Below are positions 46,328 through 53,445 of a DNA stretch of 64,000 nt, in pieces. The first letter of the stretch is position 1. Every line of letters starts with the position of its first letter. Under the pieces are notes generated by a model. The model saw only the letters and a program-made list of their open reading frames with translations, did not search any database and had not been told where the DNA came from. The translations under genes and the position numbers were made by a program. The stretch comes from Spirochaeta thermophila DSM 6578. GTDB lineage: Bacteria; Spirochaetota; Spirochaetia; Winmispirales; Winmispiraceae. The stretch is from positions 1,240,001-1,304,000 of the forward strand of contig NC_017583.1 of NCBI RefSeq assembly GCF_000184345.1, given 5' to 3'.

Positions 46328-47572
46328 TCAAGGGGGAGTGTTGAAATTGAGCTGGAGTTGATAAGGGGTGCATCTCCCCACCTCTTGTATCACCTGCATG
46401 CCCACCACGTAGAGGCCTACCACCTCATCTGCATGGGCACGGCTCATATACCCAGGATACCTCCGCAGAAAGCTCCTCATGTGACGAAACATGTTCTCCG
46501 CAAGGTTGCTCGTCCTCACCTTCTCCTTCCACTCATAGGGTAACTCCAGATAGGAGAAGAGCCGCTCCTTCCGCCACAGGAGAGCAGCCGTCATCCGGGG
46601 GGCCTTCGTCGCCCACTTCTTCACGAATGCCTCGAACGCTTCCTCTGCCTCCTCCTTCCCTCCTGCCTCAAAGAGCCTCCAGTACTCAGTCCGAAAGGCT
46701 CGCCTCTCCTCCTGGAGGTGAGCCTTCTTCCCCTTCTGGTCCCCCATATCCTGCAGAAGCTTCTGCTCAAGGGTGCATTGCAGGTGCCAGAGGCATACCT
46801 GCTTCTTCGCCTCAGGATACACGGTCTCCACCGCCTGCCAGATCCCCTCTGCCTCATCGGCCACCACCAGCTCCACCTCCTCAAGCCCTCGCTCATAGAG
46901 TTTGGTAAGGAGTCGCTCGTAGCTCGCCCGGTCCTCCTGCTCCGCAACCACCCAGTCGAGGAGCTCATGAGACCCGTCCTCCTTCACTCCCACGGCACTC
47001 AGGATCACCAGCCCCCTCCTCCCTTTTCCCCTCAGCTTTCCCCACACCCCATCCAGCACGAGCGCCTTCACCCCTCTAATGGGCCGCCTCCGCCACCGCT
47101 CTTTCTCCTCGCGAAGACGCTTTATGAGCCTAAGGAGTGTCTGCGGGTGAGCCTCTCCTATCCCCAGCTCCCGTAACAGAATGGCCCACGTCCGCGCGCT
47201 CATCCCTCTCACATACCCAAGGAGGAGCTGCTCAGCGAGGGCCACGAGCCTCTGCTCGTAGGTCACCAGCTTTACCTCCTTCCCCCCGCCGGTGCGAATG
47301 CGGGGCACGCGTACCTCCTCGATCGGCCCCCAGGGGGTCTGCACGCTCTTCCACTTTCTGTAGCCGTACCGGTAGTACGGTGCCTTCTCAGCTTCCCCTC
47401 GTGCATATCGTGGTCGTCCCACTGCCTCCTCTCTCAGCGTCTCAAGGAGGTGCTCCAGGTACGTCTTGTAGGTGTGGCGCACCTCCTCCCGGAGTTGGGC
47501 CTCCACTTGCTTCATCAGATCAGAGAGGGTATACTGTGTATCAATCAGTGTGCGTGTGTTACCACGCTTCAT
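46328..47572 (-). CDS. IS256-family (Mutator-type) transposase
   Basis: 414 residues. Catalytic acids fit the Mutator pattern: first Asp in ALVLDGVWGK, second Asp in VVADEAEGIWQAV followed by the QVCLWHLQ motif (C-x2-H), and the Glu in RTSNLAENMFRHMR. Uninterrupted. The ATG at 47572 follows AAGGAGGAGATACCCC, and most of that leader pairs with an upstream arm (see 47573-47619). The last codons and stop fall inside the left inverted repeat. Confidence 0.94.
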   Translation of the reverse strand: MKRGNTRTLIDTQYTLSDLMKQVEAQLREEVRHTYKTYLEHLLETLREEAVGRPRYARGEAEKAPYYRYGYRKWKSVQTPWGPIEEVRVPRIRTGGGKEVKLVTYEQRLVALAEQLLLGYVRGMSARTWAILLRELGIGEAHPQTLLRLIKRLREEKERWRRRPIRGVKALVLDGVWGKLRGKGRRGLVILSAVGVKEDGSHELLDWVVAEQEDRASYERLLTKLYERGLEEVELVVADEAEGIWQAVETVYPEAKKQVCLWHLQCTLEQKLLQDMGDQKGKKAHLQEERRAFRTEYWRLFEAGGKEEAEEAFEAFVKKWATKAPRMTAALLWRKERLFSYLELPYEWKEKVRTSNLAENMFRHMRSFLRRYPGYMSRAHADEVVGLYVVGMQVIQEVGRCTPYQLQLNFNTPP

Positions 47573-47619
47573 GGGGTATCTCCTCCTTCTTTCAGAGGTT
47601 TGGTGGTGGGAGATACCCC
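47573..47619 (-). promoter_or_regulatory. Hairpin covering the transposase ribosome-binding site
   Basis: GGGGTATCTCC at 47573-47583 and GGAGATACCCC at 47609-47619 are perfect 11-bp complements with a 25-nt loop. On the mRNA the 3' arm ends one base before the ATG and takes in part of the GGAGG. Transcripts that enter from upstream would carry both arms and mask the start, whereas a transcript starting within the loop would not. This matches known IS strategies against read-through expression; here it is inferred. Confidence 0.6.
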
Positions 47620-47641
47620 TTATCTTTTTTCCCCGCCTTTT

Positions 47642-49495
47642 TCAACACTCGATGTTACAGTCCCTGTCGGTAGACCATTCGAAGGCTGAGAAGGGAATGC
47701 GGGTTTCGAGTTCCACTTTCCGGGGAGAGAGGGGGGTGCGGGTGAAGACGACCTGTCCTCCTAGCTGGGGGAGGAGTCCCTTGACGAGGAGGGATCCCAG
47801 GATGCGTTTCTTGAATTCCACCTCTCTGGAGGGAGAGAAAACGGCTCTCATGGTGAGGATGTACCCTTCCTCATGGGAAAGAAGTTCGAGCGTGGAAGGG
47901 TCTGATGGCGATGCGTAGGAACGGAGTGCTTCGAGGAAATAGGAGAGGAGGATGCCGTAGGGGATGGCGGAGGCGAGGGGTACGTGGGGAGAAGCGGAGG
48001 GATGGTAGTAAAGGGAGAGACCGGTGGTCTTGTAGAGGGAGACGATGTGGTCGAAGAGTTGGGCGAGGTCGATGCTGGTGAGGGATGGTTGGGTGTAGGC
48101 CATGTCGTGGACCAGGGCTATGGTGTGGAGGAGTTGTCGTATGAGGTGGAGCGTGTCTTTGGCCCGTCCCGAGGGGAGTGTTTCCATCTCCAGGGTGAGG
48201 ATGCTCACCATGGTCTGGAGGTTGTTCTTGACCCGGTGGTCGATCTCCTTGAGGAGGAGTTCCCGTGCCGCGAGGTGCTGGAGGACCTCCTCGTGTTGCT
48301 GGTCGAGTCGTTGTTTGAGATCGATGAGCGCGCGGGATATCTCCCCGAGCTCGTCGGTTCGCCGGGAGAGGGTCAACAGGTCGGCGGGTATGGCCTCCTG
48401 GAGCCTCAGGACCCTGGTGTGGTGGGTGAGGAGGTCGAAGTGCCGGGCGATGTTCCTCGAGGAGAAGAGGGCGATCACTACGACCACGACCATGAGGATG
48501 AGGATGGTGAGGAGGGCGGCGAGCTGGGCACGACGGAAGGGTGCGGTGAGGGAGTCTCTCGGGACGGCGGTGAGGAGGTGGAAGCTCGTGGACCGGGAGG
48601 TGAGGAGGTGTTCCTGGAGGTAGACCGGGATCCCGTCCAGTTCGGTGAGGGTGATGGTCTCGGGATGGTGGCGGGTGAGGGAGTCATCCCGGGAAGGGGT
48701 GCCCGATCCCTCCCGGGAGTCCAGGGGGGCGAGGAGGCGGTATGGCGGCAGCGCAGGGGCTGCGGCGAGAAGGTGGTGAGAGTCGTCGAAGAGGTAGCAC
48801 CGGATGTCGAGGGGTGTCGTGAGGGTCTCGAGGATGCGGGAGAAGTGGAGGAGTTCTATGGTGACGGTGCTCACACCGATCGTGCGGTCTCCGAGTCTGA
48901 TGGGGGTGCTCACGGCCATGGCGGGGGCGTCGCTCGAGGCGAGGCGGTAGGGGGGGGACCAGATCATGGTGCCGGCGTCGAGGGCCTCGGTGTACCAGGG
49001 ACGCGTGCGGGGGTCGTATCCGGCTACACGCTGGAGCTCGGTGCCGGGGGAGAGGGAGGGGGTGGGAAAGAATGTGAGGTCCCCTTCCCTGCCTGCCGGT
49101 CGGTAGCCGTACCTGATTCCTTGCGGGAGGCGTTGGACTTCCACGTAGGTTCCGTCTTCCATGCCTGCGGCCACGATGGAGATTTCAGGGTGGGATTCGA
49201 TTTCCTCGAGGAAGAGGGCGTGGATCTTTTCGATGGGGAGGGAGGGGTGGAGTGAGATGATGTGGGCGTTGATGAGGGCGAGGTCGGCGGGCGGGTCGAG
49301 AAGGGCGTGGAGCTCGGAGGTCACGGCGCGTTCGATGGCGGAGAGGGATTTCTCGGCGGTGGTGTGGGCAATCCGGGGGAGGGAGAGGTACATGTGGAGT
49401 CCGCCCGCGGCGAGGGCCCCTATGCTCGCGACTATGACGGGGATGAGGATGCGGTCGATGAGGCGGGCTGAACGGGAGGACGGGGGGTGTGACAT
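47642..49495 (-). CDS. Membrane sensor histidine kinase (HisKA_2 type) with degenerate ATPase domain; C-terminus rewritten by IS insertion
   Basis: 617 residues from the ATG at 49495. A membrane helix (about 13-35), a large extracytoplasmic Cache-like sensor (to about 325), a second helix (about 328-350), a HAMP-like linker and the dimerisation helix with phospho-acceptor His420 in EIDHRVKNNLQ. The following ATPase domain lacks the N-box Asn (LSYFLEALRSY) and the DxGxG motif, though LLVKGLLPQLGG aligns with the usual GL...LGG end. The last seven residues (RDCNIEC) and stop come from the IS; before insertion the protein would have ended three codons after STD. Confidence 0.82.
   Translation of the reverse strand: MSHPPSSRSARLIDRILIPVIVASIGALAAGGLHMYLSLPRIAHTTAEKSLSAIERAVTSELHALLDPPADLALINAHIISLHPSLPIEKIHALFLEEIESHPEISIVAAGMEDGTYVEVQRLPQGIRYGYRPAGREGDLTFFPTPSLSPGTELQRVAGYDPRTRPWYTEALDAGTMIWSPPYRLASSDAPAMAVSTPIRLGDRTIGVSTVTIELLHFSRILETLTTPLDIRCYLFDDSHHLLAAAPALPPYRLLAPLDSREGSGTPSRDDSLTRHHPETITLTELDGIPVYLQEHLLTSRSTSFHLLTAVPRDSLTAPFRRAQLAALLTILILMVVVVVIALFSSRNIARHFDLLTHHTRVLRLQEAIPADLLTLSRRTDELGEISRALIDLKQRLDQQHEEVLQHLAARELLLKEIDHRVKNNLQTMVSILTLEMETLPSGRAKDTLHLIRQLLHTIALVHDMAYTQPSLTSIDLAQLFDHIVSLYKTTGLSLYYHPSASPHVPLASAIPYGILLSYFLEALRSYASPSDPSTLELLSHEEGYILTMRAVFSPSREVEFKKRILGSLLVKGLLPQLGGQVVFTRTPLSPRKVELETRIPFSAFEWSTDRDCNIEC
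47665..47672. repeat. Right 8-bp target-site duplication of the IS256-like element
   Basis: TGTCGGTA, identical to 46312-46319. Confidence 0.88.
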
Positions 49496-49505
49496 CCTAT
49501 CAGGT

Positions 49506-49534
49506 AGTATAGTGCAGATGGGCGGGAAAGGCAA
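49506..49534 (-). promoter_or_regulatory. Possible promoter of the histidine kinase gene
   Basis: On the minus strand TTGCCT (49534-49529), 17-bp spacer, TATACT (49511-49506). The start site would fall about four bases before the ATG at 49495, and no Shine-Dalgarno is seen, so the mRNA may be nearly leaderless. Confidence 0.4.
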
Positions 49535-49582
49535 AGCAAAGGAGGATTGGTGGGGGTGGGACGAGGAGATGGCGGAGGAGGG

Positions 49583-50293
49583 TCAGATGTCGCGGGCGAG
49601 GGCGAGGGCGTAGACGGTGGAGACTCCTCCGGTCCGAAGGATGTGGGCGCACTCCCCTATCGTGGCTCCCGTGGTGACTACGTCGTCCAGGAGGATGACG
49701 GTGCGGGGAGGGTCGACGGGGGAAGGGGTGGCCCGGTAGACGCCGAGGACCGAGGTGAGGCGAAGGGCGCGGGGAAGGTGCTTCTGGGGGTGGTAGCGGG
49801 TGGGGTGTGTGTGCTGAAGGCGGAGGGGGGATCGGGGACGGCGGGTGAGCCGGGTGAGATGACGGGCGACGAGTTCGGTGTGGCCGAATCCGAGGGTGCG
49901 GAGGCGATGGGGGTGGGTGGGGACGGGAATGACGGGGGCGTCGGGAGGGAAGGATGCGAGGGCGGGGAGGAGGAGGGTGGCGATGAGGCGCGCGAGATGC
50001 CGCTGTCCGTGATGTTTGTAGGCGAGCAGGAGACGGGGGATGGTGTGATGGTAGAGGAAGGGGGCCTGGAGTGCGTCCACGGAGGGGGGGATGCAGCGTG
50101 GGCATGGGGAGGCGGGTGTAGGGAGGGGTTGGCAGCAGCGGGGGCAACGAGGGGGAAGGATCGGGATGAGGCCGGCGAGGCAGCGGGGACAGAGGGGATG
50201 GAGGGGATGCGGGCGGGGGATGAAGGCGCCGCATACCTGGCAATGGAGAGGCGCGAGCAGATCTAGGATCGCTTCGAGAGGAGTCGCTTCCAT
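49583..50293 (-). CDS. comF: ComF-family amidophosphoribosyltransferase-like protein
   Basis: 236 residues from the ATG at 50293. An N-terminal zinc finger of ComF type (CQVC, CPRC, CPRC, CPRC) is followed by a PRTase domain with the PRPP-binding loop VILLDDVVTTGATI (about 199-212). ComF is needed for DNA uptake in competent bacteria but also occurs widely without known competence. The gene is very GC- and proline-rich (about 70% G+C locally). Overlaps the mutS 3' end by 31 bp; no ribosome-binding site is clear. No other competence gene is visible. Confidence 0.88.
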   Translation of the reverse strand: MEATPLEAILDLLAPLHCQVCGAFIPRPHPLHPLCPRCLAGLIPILPPRCPRCCQPLPTPASPCPRCIPPSVDALQAPFLYHHTIPRLLLAYKHHGQRHLARLIATLLLPALASFPPDAPVIPVPTHPHRLRTLGFGHTELVARHLTRLTRRPRSPLRLQHTHPTRYHPQKHLPRALRLTSVLGVYRATPSPVDPPRTVILLDDVVTTGATIGECAHILRTGGVSTVYALALARDI

Positions 50294-52869
50294 CGTGCTA
50301 TGGCATTGAGGGCTTCGAGTGGGGTGTGCCTTTCCACGTCGAAATGCGAGAGTTCTTCCGCGAGGAGTTCGTATGGTGAGAACAGTTCGGGCTGCTCGTC
50401 CCTGGAGTCGGGCGGGGGGATGGAGGGGCCCCCTTCGGTTCCAGTGAGATCTTCCTCCCTCCGGCTCAGAGCCTCTTCTATCGCTCGGGCCCGTTTCACC
50501 ACAGCCTCCGGGACACCGGCCAGTCGTGCCACGTGTATGCCGTAGGATTTTTCCGCGGCCCCTGCCCGCACTCTTTTGAGGAAGACGATTCCATCCCGAT
50601 CTTCCCTTACCGCCATACTGAGATTGAAGACCGCGGGATGTGTGATCTTCGTGAGCTCGTGGAAATGGGTGGCGAAAAGCGTGCGGGCCTTCACCCTCTC
50701 CAGGAGATACTCCACCACAGCCCATGCAATGGAAAGGCCGTCTATGGTTCCCGTGCCCCTCCCTACCTCATCCATGATGATCACGCTCCTCGGAGTGGCG
50801 TGATGTAGGATGTAGGCGGTTTCGTTCATCTCCACGAGAAACGTGGATTCCCCGCGGGCGATGTTGTCGCTCGCTCCCACGCGGCAGAAGAGGCGGTCCG
50901 CGATCCCTATCACCGCTTCCTTCGCAGGGACGAACGACCCCATCTGGGCCATCAGCACGATGAGGGCGTTTTGTCTGAGAAAGGTGGACTTGCCTGCCAT
51001 GTTCGGTCCGGTGATGACGGCGAGGGTCCTGCGGGGGGGATCGAGGAGGAGGTCGTTGGGGACGAAACTCCCTGTGGGAAGATGGGCCTCCACCACGGGA
51101 TGACGCCCCTCCTTCACGTCGAGCACGAGTTCGGTAGTGAGGACGGGTCGGGTGTATCCGTATCGGGTCGCCGCATAGGCGAGCGACTGGAGACAGTCGA
51201 TGGCTGCAACGCTCTTTCCGAGGGCGAGTAGTCCTTCAAGATGTGTCTTGGTTCGTTCGCGAAGATCCATGAAGATCTTCCGCTCCAGCTCGACGAGTCG
51301 CTCCTCCGCCTCCGCGAGCTGGGATTCGAGCTCGATGAGACGTTCCGTGGTGAATCGTTGTGTCTGAACCAATGTCTGACGGGGTATGAAATAGGAGGGT
51401 ACCAGATGGGCGTTCGCCCGGGTGACCTCGAAGAAGTACCCGATCACCTTGTTGTATTTGAGTTTGAGCGAGCTTATCCCGCTCCGTTCACGTTCCTCCT
51501 GGAGATAGCGATCCAGGATCTCCTGGCTGTGATCCCGAAGGGTTCGGCAGCGGTCGACTTCCGGATCATAGCCTTCGCGTATGATGTTGCCCTCATTGAG
51601 GGAGGTGGCGGGGTTGTCCATGAGAGCAGGTAGGAGCGAGTCGGCGAGGGTGGACAGCGTCTCGAAGAGATCCACGGGGAGGAGGAAGGAGGAGAATGCT
51701 TCGATCCCGGAGAGGAGTGCAAAAGCCTCTTCATACGCCTCGATGGTACCGGCTATGGCGAGGAGGTCCTTTGCGTGTGCCTTGTCCAGGGCGACCCTCG
51801 TGGCGAGGCGTTCGATGTCCAGCATGGAAGCGAACAGCTTCCTCAGTGTCTGGAGAAGGTGCTGGTCCCGATAGAGGTGCTCCACGGCTTCGAGCCGCGC
51901 CTCTATGTCGGCGGGTGCGACGAGCGGATAGAGGATCCATCGTCGGAGGAGGCGGGCTCCCATGGGGGTGGTGGTGTGATTGAGCACTCGATAGAGTGTG
52001 AAGTGCTCCCCCCCGTCCTGAATATTCTTCACCAATTCGAGATTCCTGATGGTCGTTTCATCGAGAAGGAGCGCGTCTTCCTCCCGATAGGGATGGATGG
52101 AACGGACGTGGGGAAGAAGGGTGTGACACGTGTCTTCGAGGTACTGGAGGAGAGGGCCAGCGGTGATGAGTTCTGGAGAATCCTCTTCGAGCCCGAATGC
52201 CTTCAGGTTCACACTCCTGAAGTGTCGTACGAGTCGTTCGAAGGAGGTACGGGGATCGAAATACCATTCGGGGAACCGGTTGACATAGATCTCACCATGG
52301 GCATCGAGGACTTTCTGGATCTCGGGTTCCTCCATCGCGGACTCGGGGAGGATGAGTTCAGAGGGAGAGATGCGGGCGAGTTCCCGTGCGAGGATCTCGG
52401 CAAAGGATCCGGGGGCGGTGCCGGCAAGGAATTCCCCGGTGGACAGCTCCACGCAGGAGAGGGAGACCCGCTCCTTGCCGGCGGGAGCTGCCGCGAGAAG
52501 GAAGTTGTTCTTCTGTTTTTCGAGGAGCTCCTCATCCGTGACCGTGCCGGGGGTGATCACTTCGATCACTTCCCGGCGGGCGAGTCCCCTCCCCTTCTCC
52601 GGGACTTCCACCTGTTCACAGATTGCGATCTTCTTTCCCGCCCGGAGGAGTCTTGCGATATAGTTCTGAGCGGCGTGGAAGGGTATCCCACACATGGGAA
52701 TCCCATTCCTCTGGGTGAGGGTGATGCCCAGTATCCGGCTCGCCTCCTTTGCATCGTCTGCGAACATCTCATAGAAATCACCCAGACGAAAGAAGAGGAT
52801 CTCCTCCCTATAACGCTTCTTGAATTCCCAGTATTGCTGCATCATGGGGGTCTGGAGATCCTGCATCAT
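50263..52869 (-). CDS. mutS: DNA mismatch repair protein MutS
   Basis: 868 residues. The mismatch-reading Phe-x-Glu is in GDFYEMF (about 33-39). The C-terminal ATPase has Walker A GPNMAGKST, GESTFLVEM and Walker B MDEVGRGTGTIDG, where most MutS have GTST before YDG. MutS finds mismatches and recruits MutL, which is not in the window. Start at the first of two adjacent ATG codons; the Skp-like gene ends 37 bp upstream. Confidence 0.96.
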   Translation of the reverse strand: MMQDLQTPMMQQYWEFKKRYREEILFFRLGDFYEMFADDAKEASRILGITLTQRNGIPMCGIPFHAAQNYIARLLRAGKKIAICEQVEVPEKGRGLARREVIEVITPGTVTDEELLEKQKNNFLLAAAPAGKERVSLSCVELSTGEFLAGTAPGSFAEILARELARISPSELILPESAMEEPEIQKVLDAHGEIYVNRFPEWYFDPRTSFERLVRHFRSVNLKAFGLEEDSPELITAGPLLQYLEDTCHTLLPHVRSIHPYREEDALLLDETTIRNLELVKNIQDGGEHFTLYRVLNHTTTPMGARLLRRWILYPLVAPADIEARLEAVEHLYRDQHLLQTLRKLFASMLDIERLATRVALDKAHAKDLLAIAGTIEAYEEAFALLSGIEAFSSFLLPVDLFETLSTLADSLLPALMDNPATSLNEGNIIREGYDPEVDRCRTLRDHSQEILDRYLQEERERSGISSLKLKYNKVIGYFFEVTRANAHLVPSYFIPRQTLVQTQRFTTERLIELESQLAEAEERLVELERKIFMDLRERTKTHLEGLLALGKSVAAIDCLQSLAYAATRYGYTRPVLTTELVLDVKEGRHPVVEAHLPTGSFVPNDLLLDPPRRTLAVITGPNMAGKSTFLRQNALIVLMAQMGSFVPAKEAVIGIADRLFCRVGASDNIARGESTFLVEMNETAYILHHATPRSVIIMDEVGRGTGTIDGLSIAWAVVEYLLERVKARTLFATHFHELTKITHPAVFNLSMAVREDRDGIVFLKRVRAGAAEKSYGIHVARLAGVPEAVVKRARAIEEALSRREEDLTGTEGGPSIPPPDSRDEQPELFSPYELLAEELSHFDVERHTPLEALNAIARWKRLLSKRS

Positions 52870-52906
52870 CCCTCCATGGGTCGCACGATGGGACTGCCTG
52901 ATACCG

Positions 52907-53431
52907 TCAGCGAGCGCTTCCCATGAGCCGTTCGATCACGAGATCCGTGATATCCACTTCCTTGTGCCACCAGAGGAGATCGGGATCCGTGCTCTTGAAG
53001 ATGACGCTGAACCCGTGTGTCTCGGCCACGTATTCTAGCGCGTTTTTCAGCTCCTGAAGGAAGGTGGACGATTCTGTGAGCTTTCTCTGCCGCTCTTCGA
53101 GTTGCTGGGTTTTTACTCGATAGTAATCCCTCAGATACTGGGTCTTCTGATAGATCTGCTGATCGAGGGCCAACGCCCGCTCCTCGTTTCCCGCTTCCTG
53201 TGCCTGGAGTTTCTGCTCCTGGAGGGCCTTTATCTCGGCGGTAAGTCGGTTCACCTCCTCCTGAATCTCTGTCTTGAAACGCTCTATCTCTCTCACCGCC
53301 GAAGAGTTTCGGAAAAAGGCCATCGCCACCCTGTTGATGTCGACCACGGCCACTGTGGTGAGTTCCTCTGCATGGGCGAGCGTACTTCCGAGTAAGAGAA
53401 GTCCTGTCACAAAGATGAGTATGCGCTTCAT
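52907..53431 (-). CDS. OmpH/Skp-family periplasmic chaperone
   Basis: 174 residues. A signal peptide (KRILIFVTGLLLLGSTLAHA) is followed by VAVVDINRVAMAF, typical of the Skp body, then a long coiled coil (about 50-125) forming the tentacles. Skp-type chaperones carry unfolded outer-membrane proteins to BamA, whose gene lies 14 bp upstream. ATG is preceded by GGGAGGGACCC-like sequence. Confidence 0.88.
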   Translation of the reverse strand: MKRILIFVTGLLLLGSTLAHAEELTTVAVVDINRVAMAFFRNSSAVREIERFKTEIQEEVNRLTAEIKALQEQKLQAQEAGNEERALALDQQIYQKTQYLRDYYRVKTQQLEERQRKLTESSTFLQELKNALEYVAETHGFSVIFKSTDPDLLWWHKEVDITDLVIERLMGSAR

Positions 53432-53445
53432 GGGTCCCTCCCGCT

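Larger units (their letters stand above)
46320..47664 (-). mobile_element. Complete IS256-family insertion sequence
   Basis: 1345 bp with imperfect terminal inverted repeats of about 26 bp: left GGGCACTGTCAAGGGGGAG (46320 onwards) then TGTTGAAA; right, read inward, GGGACTGTAACATCGAG then TGTTGAAA. Flanked by exact 8-bp repeats, the usual duplication size for IS256. One intact transposase fills it, and the transposase stop codon lies inside the left repeat. Inserted in the last codons of the histidine kinase gene, upstream of the rimP promoter. Confidence 0.93.

Noticed and set aside
46194-46373. Longer rimP starting far upstream
   Set aside because: The frame would pass through the promoter, terminator and into the IS. 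The TTG with GAGGAGG at 46193 gives the family length. The ATG at 46262 is kept only as a regulatory possibility.
47984-49255. 423-codon plus-strand frame over the histidine kinase
   Set aside because: Gly/Glu/Val-rich shadow caused by high GC; the minus-strand protein has ordered sensor and kinase features.
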